From NCBI GenBank assembly GCA_947627855.1, contig CANQXR010000015.1:1-53774 (forward strand): DNA of 53,774 nucleotides, in the 5' to 3' direction. Positions 6,609 through 17,500 of the stretch are shown in pieces. The stretch comes from an uncultured Clostridia bacterium (GTDB lineage Bacteria > Bacillota > Clostridia > Lachnospirales > CAG-274). Under the pieces are notes generated by a model that saw only the letters and a program-made list of their open reading frames with translations, was not told the DNA's origin and made no database searches. The position numbers were made by a program, and so were the translations under genes. The first letter of the stretch is position 1, and each line of letters begins with the position of its first letter.

Positions 6609-8615
6609 TCAGGCGGGATTTTTTGTATTATTTACAAGTGCTCTTGCTTTTTCTGCTACATTATCATATGTGAAGCCGTATTTCTTGAAAAGCTCTACGA
6701 ATTTTCCCGATACGCCGAAGCTGTCCATCGATATTATATCACCGTCAAGTCCAATATATTTGTGCCAGCCGAAGCTTGAAGCTGCTTCAACGGCAAGACG
6801 TTTTTTACAGTCAGCAGGAAGAACCGAGTTTTTATATTCATCGCTCTGAGAGTCAAAAACCTCCATGCTTGGCATACTTACACATCTTGCGGAAATACCC
6901 TCTTCACGAAGCATATCTGCCGCCTTGTCAATAAGCGGGACTTCCGAGCCGCTTGCAATAAGAATAACGTCAGGCTTTTCTTTAAAGCCTTCCTTTATTA
7001 TATATCCGCCCTTGAGTGCATTTTTGCCTGTGCCCTCTACATGGTTTATAGTCTGACGCGAGGTGACTATGCAGGTTGGTGTTTTTTCCGACTTAAGGGC
7101 AAAGCAGTATGCTGCGGCTGTTTCCGTAAGGTCACAGGGACGGAAAACTGTGTAGTTGGGCATACATCTGAGAGATGCAAGCTGTTCTATGGGCTGATGA
7201 GTTGGTCCGTCTTCTCCCACGCCTATGGAATCGTGAGAAAATATAGCTATAAGGGGAATGCCCATAATGCCTTCCATGCGAAGAGCGGGACGCAGATAAT
7301 CGCAGAATACGAAGAATGTGGCAAAGTACGGTCTGAAGCCGCCATGCACATACATACCGTTTGACATAGCTGCCATGGCGTGTTCCCTTATTCCGAAATG
7401 TACATTTGTGCCTGTCGGAGTGTCTGCCGAGAGATAATCCCGTCCTTTCATAACCGTGAGGTTTGACGGTGAAAGATCTGCGGAGCCGCCTATCAGATTT
7501 GGTACAAGTCCGGCTGCTCTGTTCAGTATGATTTCCGAACACTGTCTTGTTGATCTTTCCGTTCCGTCATTTTCCCAGAATTCTTCGTTATCCTCAAGAT
7601 CCTTTCCGTATTCGCAGTTGAGCCATTTTTCAAGCTCTTTGGCGTCTTTGGGATATTTCGATTTATATTCTTCATATTTGTTGTTCCACTCGGACTCTTT
7701 GGCTTCAAGCTTATTCAATATGTCTGCAATATGTTCTTTCACATCGTCATCGAGCACAAAGCTTTTTTCGGGGTCAAAGCCGAAGAATGCTTTTGTGGCT
7801 TTAAGCTCTTCTTCACCGAGGGGTGCTCCGTGTACAGAAGATGTACCGCTTTTATTTGGCGAGCCGTAGCCTATGACTGTTTTTACTTCTATGAGCGTAG
7901 GCTTGTTTTCCTCTGCTTTTGCCGTTTCTATGGCTTTGCCTATGGCATCGAGGTCGTTTCCGTCGTTTACCTTTATATACTGCCAGTTTATAGCCTCGAA
8001 GCGTGCCTTTATATCTTCATTGAATGAAAGCTCTGTGGAGCCTTCGATTGTTATATTATTTGAATCGTAGAAAACTATAAGCTTTCCGAGCTTTGAATTG
8101 CCTGCAAATGAAGCGGCTTCATAAGAAACTCCCTCCATAAGACAGCCATCGCCGCAAAGGCAGTATGTGTAGTGGTCTATAAGCTTATTATCGTCCTTAT
8201 TGAATTTTGCGCCCAGACTTCTTTCTGCAAGAGCCATTCCCACTGCGTTTGCAACGCCGTGACCCAAAGGACCTGTGGATATTTCCACGCCTTTTGTATG
8301 TCCCAGCTCAGGGTGACCCGGCGTGAGGGAACCAAATTGTCTGAATTCCTGCATATCATTTGCAGACAGTCCATAGCCGAACACGCAAAGCATAGAGTAG
8401 AGAAGTGCGGAGCCATGACCTGAAGAAAGTATAAAACGGTCTCTGTTTATAAAATTGGTGCTTTTGGGGTTATGGGTCATATGATGCGCCCAAAGCTCAT
8501 ATAATATGGGGGCGGAACCCAAAACTATACCCGGATGACCTGATTTTGCCTTTTCTATGGCATCGCAGCCTAAAAGCCTTATTGTATTGACTGTTTTTTT
8601 ATCAATTGAAAGCAT
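6609..8615 (-). CDS. tkt: Transketolase
   Basis: A full-length TPP-dependent transketolase (668 residues) of the non-oxidative pentose phosphate pathway, transferring two-carbon units between sugar phosphates. Visible markers are 'KSGHPGIVLGSAP' near the N-terminus, the TPP motif GDGCLMEG (about 150-157) through the NN region ('YDSNNITIEG'), 'GADLSPSN', 'FGIREHAM' and 'HDSIGVGEDGPTHQPIEQL' in shorter parts. The family C-terminal domain follows. The start was set at the ATG at 8615 because GGGAGG lies 8 nt upstream; the longer frame to 8690 runs through the promoter. It is a monocistronic unit bounded by palindromes C (3') and D (5'). Confidence 0.95.
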   Translation of the reverse strand: MLSIDKKTVNTIRLLGCDAIEKAKSGHPGIVLGSAPILYELWAHHMTHNPKSTNFINRDRFILSSGHGSALLYSMLCVFGYGLSANDMQEFRQFGSLTPGHPELGHTKGVEISTGPLGHGVANAVGMALAERSLGAKFNKDDNKLIDHYTYCLCGDGCLMEGVSYEAASFAGNSKLGKLIVFYDSNNITIEGSTELSFNEDIKARFEAINWQYIKVNDGNDLDAIGKAIETAKAEENKPTLIEVKTVIGYGSPNKSGTSSVHGAPLGEEELKATKAFFGFDPEKSFVLDDDVKEHIADILNKLEAKESEWNNKYEEYKSKYPKDAKELEKWLNCEYGKDLEDNEEFWENDGTERSTRQCSEIILNRAAGLVPNLIGGSADLSPSNLTVMKGRDYLSADTPTGTNVHFGIREHAMAAMSNGMYVHGGFRPYFATFFVFCDYLRPALRMEGIMGIPLIAIFSHDSIGVGEDGPTHQPIEQLASLRCMPNYTVFRPCDLTETAAAYCFALKSEKTPTCIVTSRQTINHVEGTGKNALKGGYIIKEGFKEKPDVILIASGSEVPLIDKAADMLREEGISARCVSMPSMEVFDSQSDEYKNSVLPADCKKRLAVEAASSFGWHKYIGLDGDIISMDSFGVSGKFVELFKKYGFTYDNVAEKARALVNNTKNPA

Positions 8616-8661
8616 AATTAAAACCTCCCGGAAAAATTTTTCAGACAGTTCTGTAATTATT

Positions 8662-8690
8662 ATAATATTACATAAACAATGAAAAATCAA
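8662..8690 (-). promoter_or_regulatory. SigA-type promoter of tkt
   Basis: On the minus strand TTGATT (8685-8690), a 17-bp spacer and TATTAT (8662-8667), 47 bp upstream of the tkt start. Confidence 0.65.
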
Positions 8691-8723
8691 GCCGATTAAA
8701 GGATTTTATTATATTTTTATGCC

Positions 8724-8877
8724 CCGCCCTGACTGTCGTCCCGAGGACGACTGTCAGGGCGGACCAATGGGGGAGGGGGCGGCGAGGGGAAAAAATAAAA
8801 GTGTGAGGACAGCGCGCTGTCCTCACACTTTTATTTTTTCCCCTCGCCGCCCCCTCCGCTCCGCAGTCCGGTTGGCT
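8724..8877 (+). repeat. Palindromic intergenic element D
   Basis: The short stem pairs 8724-8741 with 8745-8762 (18 bp, one mismatch). The linker GGACCAATGGGGG leads to a 42-bp perfect long stem pairing 8772-8813 with 8816-8857 around a 2-nt loop. The tail CCGCAGTCCGGTTGGCT (8861-8877) is the exact reverse complement of the head of element H. It lies between the anti-sigma stop and the tkt promoter. Confidence 0.92.
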
Positions 8878-8889
8878 TGGGTCTTATGA

Positions 8890-9636
8890 TTATCGGCTGT
8901 TTATAACCTCATGCGCCATTTTGGTCATATCTTCCTTTGTGAAGCCGCAGCCCATATCCATTATGTGGTATGTTATTCCATCGTCATACCATATTATGAA
9001 GTTGGTTGTTTCTTTGGATATCTTATCGCTGCCATAGCCTATCTGAAGCTCTCCCGCTTCTTCAGCCGCCTTTTCTTCGGCTGTCGGTTTATAATCGGGA
9101 GGAACTGACATATATGTGAAGCTTGTATAATATGCTTTCACGCCGTCTACATTTACGGTTTCATATTGCTGAGTGTCATTGATATTTTCTCCGTTGCGAG
9201 TTCCAAGAGAGAGAATTCCGTCGTCCTGTTTGTAGAAAAAGTTCATTTCCTTATATTCGCTTACGACATTTCCGTCCTTGTCCTCATCCTGTCCCTGAGT
9301 GGGCTGGGCGGAAATAAACTTATATCCGCCAAGCTCCTCGGTGAATTTGGGAGCATAGCCTACGCTGTCCATAAGCTCTTTTTCTGTGGGAATATGGGTT
9401 ATTGCTTCTCTTCTGTCGGAGTGGGCGCTTGAACTCACTGCCTTTCCGGCGCCGAGAGCAACTGTTGTCAGTGCAAGGGCGGCCGCACATATACATACTG
9501 CTGTTTTCTTTATATTTATCATTTTAACTGCCTCCTTTTTTTCTATGCCTTTGCAGATTCTTTCTTTTATGCTGTCTGTTGGATTTATCTGCAAAGCCTT
9601 TGCTCTAAGTGCTTCTTTAATGATGTCTTCTTTCAT
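8890..9636 (-). CDS. Putative anti-sigma factor (membrane-anchored, DUF4367-like)
   Basis: This 248-residue protein has a cytosolic N-terminus of about 40 residues and one TM helix ('TAVCICAAALALTTVALGAG', about 45-65). An extracytoplasmic domain follows, with the final 'GFTKEDMTKMAHEVI' typical of DUF4367 proteins. Its ATG overlaps the TGA of the upstream ECF sigma gene (ATGA), a strong sign that it is the cognate anti-sigma factor holding the sigma factor at the membrane until a surface signal arrives. No zinc-binding HxxxCxxC motif is visible, so it is not a ZAS-type anti-sigma factor. The signal is unknown. Confidence 0.7.
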   Translation of the reverse strand: MKEDIIKEALRAKALQINPTDSIKERICKGIEKKEAVKMINIKKTAVCICAAALALTTVALGAGKAVSSSAHSDRREAITHIPTEKELMDSVGYAPKFTEELGGYKFISAQPTQGQDEDKDGNVVSEYKEMNFFYKQDDGILSLGTRNGENINDTQQYETVNVDGVKAYYTSFTYMSVPPDYKPTAEEKAAEEAGELQIGYGSDKISKETTNFIIWYDDGITYHIMDMGCGFTKEDMTKMAHEVINSR

Positions 9637-10163
9637 AGGTCAGCCTCCTCAAGTATTTCTCTGAGCTTTCTTTTTGCTGCAAAAAGCCTTGATTTTACAG
9701 TTCCCTCAAAACAGCCCATAGTCTTTGCGATTTCCTTTATTGTCATTTCGTTGAACCAATAGAGAACCACTGTGGTCCGAAGCTTTGGCGAAAGTGCATC
9801 TATGGCGTTGTATAGGGGTGTGTATTTTTCCCTTGTGAAATATTCGTCCCTTACGCCTGCGCCGTCAGCAAGCTGTTCTATATTTTCTGAGGGGACTGTG
9901 CGTCCGGAGTTTTTGCCTGCCTTCCATGAAAGCCTGACTATTATCCGGAAGAGCCATTGTCTGAAAGCCTCGTTTTTTCTGAGCTTGTTTATGTTTTTAA
10001 AGACCTCTATAAACGCCTCGGACACTATATCTTCAGCCGCAAATTTATCTGAGGTTATAAGATACGCCGTTCTGAGCGCAGAGGATATATAAATTTCATA
10101 CAGCTCGCCCAAGGCAGACTTATCTCCCCCTTTGAGCCTTTCTATTATTTCTCTTTCTTTCAT
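9633..10163 (-). CDS. ECF-type RNA polymerase sigma factor
   Basis: A 176-residue sigma-70 family protein with region 2 ('YLITSDKFAAEDIVSEAFIEVFKNINKL', read in parts) and region 4 ('LSPKLRTTVVLYWFNEMTIKEIAKTMGC' then 'GTVKSRLFAAKRKLRE'). These are the -10 and -35 recognition parts; the absence of regions 1 and 3 marks the ECF class. The ATG at 10163 has AGGAGG upstream; the longer frame to 10226 adds residues with no such site. It is co-transcribed with the anti-sigma gene. Divergently transcribed next door are the secreted two-repeat protein and the giant adhesin, possible targets. Confidence 0.9.
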   Translation of the reverse strand: MKEREIIERLKGGDKSALGELYEIYISSALRTAYLITSDKFAAEDIVSEAFIEVFKNINKLRKNEAFRQWLFRIIVRLSWKAGKNSGRTVPSENIEQLADGAGVRDEYFTREKYTPLYNAIDALSPKLRTTVVLYWFNEMTIKEIAKTMGCFEGTVKSRLFAAKRKLREILEEADL

Positions 10164-10347
10164 CACCTTTCCTCCTGTGTAAACCGACGCGCCTTTGATA
10201 CATAATAAATAACCGGTTTTATGCATCTGTATATAAGAGCATTTTAAAACGGAAAAGGTTCGGTTGTCGGTGTAAAAAATGTTATATCATAAGCATAACA
10301 CAAATTAATTTTATTGTGTAAAATTACTCCAAAAAATATAATTATAA
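10164..10347. promoter_or_regulatory. Divergent promoter region between the ECF operon and the surface-protein genes
   Basis: The stretch is AT-rich with no gene. On the minus strand it contains an AACCGAACCTTTT block about 80-90 bp upstream of the sigma start, which resembles the GAACCTTTT -35 element of ECF promoters and could support autoregulation. The matching -10 element is not clear. Confidence 0.35.
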
Positions 10348-10376
10348 TTGACATATTGGTTAAATTGATGTACAAT
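10348..10376 (+). promoter_or_regulatory. SigA-type promoter of the secreted protein/adhesin genes
   Basis: A perfect TTGACA (10348-10353), a 17-bp spacer and TACAAT (10371-10376), 58 bp upstream of the GTG start at 10434. Confidence 0.8.
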
Positions 10377-10433
10377 TTCTTTAATAATATAAAATATTTA
10401 AACAAATATAACAATATTAAGGAGGTATCAGAT

Positions 10434-11528
10434 GTGAAAAATTTTAAAAGACTTGCCGGCTTGGGGCTTAGCCTTGTAATAATTCTCGGCGTATTCGGCT
10501 ATGCTCAGATACGTTCATATGCTGTGCAGTACGGCAGACTTGAATTCCATCAGAGCGACCTCAGAAATCTCTATGAAAATGACACAAACATAACAAGAGA
10601 TATTGAGATCCCCTGCGCTGTGAATACGGGCGGCGGCAAGATAACTATACTTGCAGGCCCTGAGGAAAGCGGCGAACATATGGTTATAAGAAAAAACGGA
10701 CAGATAAGGACAAGGGGCGAGGGCGTCAAAACTGCGGACGGGTGGAAAAGAGCCGTAAGGATAGATATTCCTGAGGGGGCTATGCGTGCGGAAATCAGCG
10801 TAAGCGCCAAATCGGGCGGCTCTGACGACAGATATATAGCCATATCCGACGGCGAAACGGTTCTTAACGGACTGGGCACGGGCGTGGAAGGCTCTGCCAG
10901 CGACCAGATGACCGATATTGCCGCAAAGTCTACATCGCAGACTGTAAAATCCGAGCTTATATATGGCGAAGGTACGTTCTACCTTTATTCAACCTTCAAA
11001 AGCATTGACATAAGCGACATAGAGGTTACGTGGGTTTCCGACAGCGGCGCCACACTTCCGTCTGATACAGATACACATACACTGAGCCTTACGAGCTTTG
11101 ATATGATGAAGCACGCAGGCACATGGACGGAGAGCGTTCCGGGACTGGGCACCACAGGCGCATTTACTGTTCTGGCAGAGCCTGATCATGAAATACAGAT
11201 CACAGGCGACGGTCAGTTAAGGACAAGATATACGGGAAATACGGGACGGAATTCGGTTATGTTTTCTGTGCCGCCCGATGCCAAGGACGCTGAGATAACC
11301 GTTACGGCTTCTTCAAGCGGAGATACGGAAAAGTACATATTTATTTCGGACGGACAGAACGAGCTTAACGCCGATCCGACAAACAACAAGATATCGGATA
11401 TGGCGGCTCCTCCCAAGGACGAGGGAACCAAGGCGATATCATCATCGGCTGTGCTTGAGCCCGGCACATATTATATATATTCCAAAAACGGGGGCTGTTA
11501 TATAGACAGCATAGTTGTTTCGTGGTAA
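10434..11528 (+). CDS. Secreted protein with two tandem beta-sandwich-like repeats
   Basis: A 364-residue exported protein. A hydrophobic N-terminus (about 5-25, 'LAGLGLSLVIILGVFGYA') acts as signal peptide or anchor. Two repeats of about 130 residues follow (about 45-200 and 215-364). Each contains a 'G.iRTR/G.LRTR' strand, a 'D.yI.ISDG' strand, 'KSEL/SSAVL..GT.Y.YS' and an ending 'I.I.V.W'. The 'GTYYIYSKNGGCYIDSIVV' type ending is common in carbohydrate-binding-like modules attached to pectate lyases and esterases. No catalytic domain is present. The start is a GTG because AAGGAGG lies 8 nt before it. It lies 51 bp upstream of the giant adhesin on the same strand, so co-expression and a shared surface role are likely. 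Confidence 0.7.
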   Translation: MKNFKRLAGLGLSLVIILGVFGYAQIRSYAVQYGRLEFHQSDLRNLYENDTNITRDIEIPCAVNTGGGKITILAGPEESGEHMVIRKNGQIRTRGEGVKTADGWKRAVRIDIPEGAMRAEISVSAKSGGSDDRYIAISDGETVLNGLGTGVEGSASDQMTDIAAKSTSQTVKSELIYGEGTFYLYSTFKSIDISDIEVTWVSDSGATLPSDTDTHTLSLTSFDMMKHAGTWTESVPGLGTTGAFTVLAEPDHEIQITGDGQLRTRYTGNTGRNSVMFSVPPDAKDAEITVTASSSGDTEKYIFISDGQNELNADPTNNKISDMAAPPKDEGTKAISSSAVLEPGTYYIYSKNGGCYIDSIVVSW

Positions 11529-11579
11529 ACGGCTTATACAATAAACAGAGTTAAAAGGAAAAAACGGGGAGGTGTACCT

Positions 11580-14500
11580 ATGAAAAACATAAAGCGACCC
11601 GGATCCTTGGGAATGAGGATCACGGCGGGTCTGGCAGCCTTTGTTATGCTTATCGTATCAAATATTATAATCGTGCCTGCCGCAGAAATTGAAAGCAGTG
11701 CTTATGTCTGCGGTCTTGAGGAGCATACTCACGGCGAGGAATGTTATGAAACCTCGGAAAATCTTGTCTGTGGACTTGAGGACGGCGAGGAGAGTGCCGA
11801 CGGAGAGATCCATACTCACGGCGATGAGTGTTATGCTGTGGACAGACAGCTTATTTGCCCTTTGGAGGAGCATACCCATTCGGAGGAATGTATGCTAAAG
11901 GGCGATGACGGAGGAAATGTCGAAGTAGTCGGCGAGACTTCCGGCGAAACGGAAACGGAAACTACATATGAGGAAGAAATTGTCGGCGACAGTGTTATTT
12001 CCGAGGAAACGACAGAGGGCGCTGACGATGGTCAGGGGGAAGAATATGGCGATCTGAACAGTGCGGTTCGTCTTGTAAGGCTTATGACCCCCGATGAGAT
12101 CGATCTTTCCGTTATAAGGGAGTTTGCTCCCATAATTTCGGGATATGAGGACAATAATGTATATAAGCCGGAGCTTACACAGAAAAATGTGACCTACGAT
12201 CCTCTGAGCGATACATATAAGGCAAATCTCCATATTGAATTTATTGTTGTAAAGGGAGAGGTTGAAGCGGCGAAGGATCATACATATCTCTATGAGCTGC
12301 CTTACGGTGTGATCGTTCCTGAGAATATGCTTAATCACAAATTCGTAAGGGACGGAAACGACATCGACACGGGAAAGAACCTTTTCAACTATACATTCGT
12401 AAGGGACGAGGGAACGGACAATTATTATATTGCGGTAGAGTTTGACCTTACGGAATTTGAAAACGAAGAATATGAAACCCTCCTCAAGGGCTTTATAAAC
12501 TTTTATGCGAGCTTTTCGAGGTCGGCAGCTGACGAAAACGGCGATCTGAGGGTGAAATTCTCAGATGATGCGGAATTTACCATTAACGGCAGCGACATAT
12601 CCTATCCCGACAACTCGACCTTTTCAAAGGACATAGAAACATTCAAGTATGACGGCAAATATGATTCGGCAACGGGCAGTCTGACATATACCGTGCTTGT
12701 TCTTACCGAAAAGGGTACATTTGACACAATAACCGTAAACGACAGCATAATAGGCTGGAACAACTTACTTTCAAAGGGAATTTCGGCAGAGGGACCGGAG
12801 GTAAGCGTAGGAAAGGGCAGCGTACACCGCTATAATTACAGCTATGAAAACGATTCAAGGGAAACCGTAAAGAACGTGACCTATGACTACAATGACAGCG
12901 ACTTTGTTCCCGTTGAGGCAGACGTAACAACGGATATTTCAAACGGAACCTTAAGTATGACACTTCCCGGTCTTGACAAATGCACCTACGACCCCGGTAC
13001 GGAAAACAATACTTACAGGAACGCCGTCTGCAATGCGTACAAGATAACCTATACATACAAGCTTGACGTAAGCGGCGTTGAAAGCTATATGTCGGAAAAC
13101 TTAGTGAATGAGGTAAGAGCGACCTCTTCAAAGGACGGAGAGGAAATAACCGACAGCAACGAGGGCTGGGTAAACATTCAGGCGGCAGGTCAGGGCGGCG
13201 AAGAGCCTCCCGTGCTGCCTATGCTTCAGAAAAGGTCACAGACGGACGGCGACAGAATAACGTGGACACTGGAAATAGGCGACGGCTCGTCAAGTCTTGA
13301 CGGAGCAAGAATAAATGACGATATGTTTGGCAGTGTGACGGATATAAAAATAGAACCGGACGCAGGAGTTGACATTTACTACAATTCTGACGGCACCGTA
13401 GATTATATTGAATTCAAGGCGGATTCCGCTGCAAAATATATAATCACCTATATCACAAGCGCACAGGACTGGGGCTGGAACGATGTTGTAAACAGAGCTG
13501 TTCTCTACTATACTCCTGAGGGAGACGACAAGGAGAAGGAGGTTCCCGCTGAGTCCACCGCAAAGACACAGGGCGGCTCTTTTGACAAAACATATGTGTC
13601 AAATGAGGACAACAAGGACGGCACACACAGTCTTATATGGAATATTACTGTGGGAGTTCCCGAAAACGGCGTGCCGGAGGGAACGGAAATAGGCGACAAA
13701 ATAGAAAATTCGGCGGACAGTCATTGGTTTGACGCAGAGGATATTTTTGGCTGCAAGGCTTTTGAGGATATCAACAGCGGCAGCGGTGACGGCTGGACGA
13801 AAAAGACGGGAAATCTCAGATTTATACCCGAAAATGACTGGCGTGAGTACAGCTATGACGAAATAAAGGCCGATATGGACGGCTTGGGACAGCTCAGATA
13901 TGTGGAATTCAGATTCGATGTGCTTCAGACTATATATCCCGATGACTGCCCCGACGGCAAAAGCCTTACAATAGAATATAAGACAAGCGCCGACAGCAAG
14001 GTTATGCATGAGGGCTATGAGTTCATAAACTGGGCTCATGCAGGCAGCTTCGGCAAAAAGGCAAGCTATATATATAAAGACAGGGTCGTAAAGACGAATG
14101 ATTCAAAGGAGGACTCCGACTTTACGGAGAATCCCAAGAACAGCAGAAATCTTGTCTGGAAGGTTTATGTATATATGGACAAGGAGGGCGAAAAGAAGGA
14201 CCGCTTTACCGTTACCGACAAGCTTCCCGAAGGAGTCGTTCTTGACAGGCTTTATGTGGGCTATGTTTCCGATGAATGGGGAAATGAATGGTATGAGTCC
14301 ATTGAAAAGAATTCACGGACGAATATGTTCGGGCTTGTGCTTGACAGCAGCTATGACACAGGCTCCAACACCGTTACGACCCGTGTGAGCTATAACGGCG
14401 AAAGACCCGCTATGCTGAAGGACGGAAACAGCTTCTTCCTGAGATATGAATGCAGCGTAAAGGACGAGTTTATAGAAAACGATAAGCTTAACGACCTTAA

Positions 14501-17500
14501 CTTCGTAAATAATGCCGAGGTCAGCGCAGACGGCGGCAGCTATGGCAGCGATTCCCACGAATACCATGTTACGGTGGACACAAAGAAGTCCGCAATAAAA
14601 AAGACGGGCAAATATGAGAATGACGGCTTTGACCTCAATGAGCTGTGCTATACACTTGAAATAAATCCCTACGGAGATACCCTTATAGAGGACGGTGTTC
14701 TTGTTTTAAGGGATATGCTTTCATATACTCCCAATGACGACACAAAGGAAAACTATACCCTTGATGCCGATTCACTTAAGCTTTATTACGCAGAGCCTGT
14801 GTACGAGAAGGACGAGTATAACAGAAACAGATATCTCAGACTTGAAATAAAGAAGAACGAGATGGGAGAGGAAAGCCTTGTGCCCGATGATTTATGGGGC
14901 TGGAAGTTTGAAAGGACGACAGACGGCTCAGGCAAGGTCACAAAGTCAATTGTCGCTTCTATTCCGGACGGAGTTCCTCTTGTGCTTGCCTACTCCTACA
15001 AGATAAGCTTTGACGAGGACATTACAAAACAGAATATGAATGTATCGAACAAGGTTTCCCTTATAGGACTTGAGGAGGTCGAAAGCGAAAGCAGCGTACA
15101 CGATGAGTGGGTAGTTTCCGGCGCATATGGCGAGGGATTCTATCAGAATACATACACACTTTACAAGGTTGACGAAAACGATTACGACACCTTTATTTCC
15201 GGGGCTGAGTTTACATCATACAAATATAACCCCGATGGAGAGGACGAGGAAATATGGGTCTATAATACTGCGGACAAGGGCGGATATATACCCATACAGC
15301 GTGACTATACACCCAACGATACGTTTTATGACTTCAACACACTTTATTATATAAAGGAAACAAAGGCTGCGCCGGGATATTATTTCAATCCCAACGCCGT
15401 ACAGAAATATTATTTCTATTTCGGAAATCCGGAGGATACTGAGCATACTCTGCTCACAAGGGATATGCTCCCCGATGAAGCCAAGAATGCCGTGGATATA
15501 TGGAATTATTCAGAGGCGGATTATGTGGAAAATGAAAAAGCACCGGAAATTCCCGGACCGGAGCCTGCCCACATAACGCTGAAGGGCAGGAAGATAATTA
15601 CGGGCAGAACCTTCAGAAGTGACGACAATACACTTACATTCAAGGTTACGCCGGAGGACGGAGCGCCGGCACCCTACGGAGCGGACGCAAGCGGCGTGCT
15701 GAGAATTTCAACCAAGCCGCAGGCAGGGCTTAACGAATGGAGCTTTGACATTTTTACGGACAAGAATTCACCTGATTTCACGGAAAACGGCGAATTTACA
15801 TATACCATCTCCGAGGTTGTGCCTGCAAACAAAAAGGGCGGCATAACCTATGATGCAAAACCCTGCAAGGTCGTTGTAAGCGTAACGGGAGCGGAAACGG
15901 AGCCGAAGGCTGTCATAACCTCCATAACCAAGGACGGCGAAGCCCTTGACGGCGAGGTGCAGTTTACAAACAGCTATAACCCCACAGGCAGTCTGGCTCT
16001 TGCAGACGTGAAAAAAATACTCAGAGGAAAGAATTCGGAAGCGGACAATGTATTTACATTTGTGCTTAAGGCTGATGAGGACACATACGAAGCAGTAGAA
16101 CAGGGCTATGTATGGGCTGACGGACTTGACAAAGCGAGCCACAGCAAGACAGTCAGCATAAGCTATGGAGCAGAGGAAAGCTCCTCGGCAAAGACAGCGG
16201 CGCTGGGCAGCCTTAACTTCACCAAGGCGGGGGCTTATCACTTTACACTTTCAGAAGAGCCAAGCCCCGGATATAAGAACAGCACGCAGGTATACAGAAT
16301 AGATATAACCGTTGACGATGACGGCAGCGGCGTGCTTAAGGCAAAGCAGTCGGTAAGTCCCAAGCCGACAGGCACCTTCGATTTTACGAATATTGCGCTT
16401 TTCAGTCTGAAGGTTACGAAACAGGCTGAGTATGAGGAGGGAGCCGAAAGGGCTGACGACAGAAGCTTTGATTTTACAATGACCCTTACGGATTCCTACG
16501 GCGAACCACTTAACGGGGAATATGAATGCGAAGGAGCGCTCACAGCCATTACGTTTGTTGACGGAAAGGCGGATTTCAGCCTTAAGGCGGAGGAAAGCCT
16601 TACTGTCAGAAACATAGAGGCGGGTGCAGCCTACACCGTTACTGAGGCATCGGGAAGTGATTTTTCAACCCGCATAGTGAATGATACCACTGCGGCGACC
16701 TCAGATAAGAATACGGCTTCGGGCACGGTAAACAGAGGGCTTGAGCTTCGTTTTGTAAACAGATTTGAAAAGCCCGATGAAACTACGGAACCACCTACCG
16801 AAACCGATACTCAGACGGAATCAGAATCCGAGAGCGAAACGGAAACGGAAAAGCCGCCTGTTTCCACATATAAAACGGGCAGCGTATCTGTAAATAAGCA
16901 GTGGGACGACAACAACGATCCCAACAGACCGGCATTCACAAGGCTTTATCTTATAAGGAGCGATATGCCGGAGGTTCCCTTCAGATCGGTAAATGTAAGC
17001 GACTTCAATCATATGGGATCAAGCTATACATGGACAGGACTTGACAACAGATATCAGTGGAGTATAAGGGAATATGACGACAAGTCGATAGACGGATATA
17101 CGCCGGAATATATTGACGACTCCAATGCTCAGAAGGATAAGTATGAATATGTGGTTATAAACAGGATCTCCATTGAGCATGAAACCGATACGGAAACCGA
17201 CACACAGACGGAAACGGACACACAGACGGAAACTGACACGCAAACCGAAACCGACACTCAGACGGAAACTGATACACAGACCGAAACCGACACTGCTACG
17301 GAACCTCCCACATCTCCGGGAGGCGGACCGGGAGATAATCCTACTACCGAAACTGAAACGGACACACAGACGGAAACCGATACACAGACCGAAACGGACA
17401 CCGAAACTCAGACCGACACTCAGACCGACACTCAGACGGAAACAGACACCGATACTCAGACGGACACTGAAACGGACACCGAAACTGAGGGTCCCACAAA

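Noticed and set aside
7132..7542. 136-residue and similar ORFs within the transketolase gene
   Set aside because: They overlap a full-length, clearly conserved transketolase in other frames and lack start signals.
764..8877. Palindromic elements as CRISPR repeats or integron attC sites
   Set aside because: They are not regularly spaced, have no spacers, no cas or integrase gene, and arm sequences vary. attC sites have imperfect stems with bulges and conserved RYYYAAC ends, not seen here.
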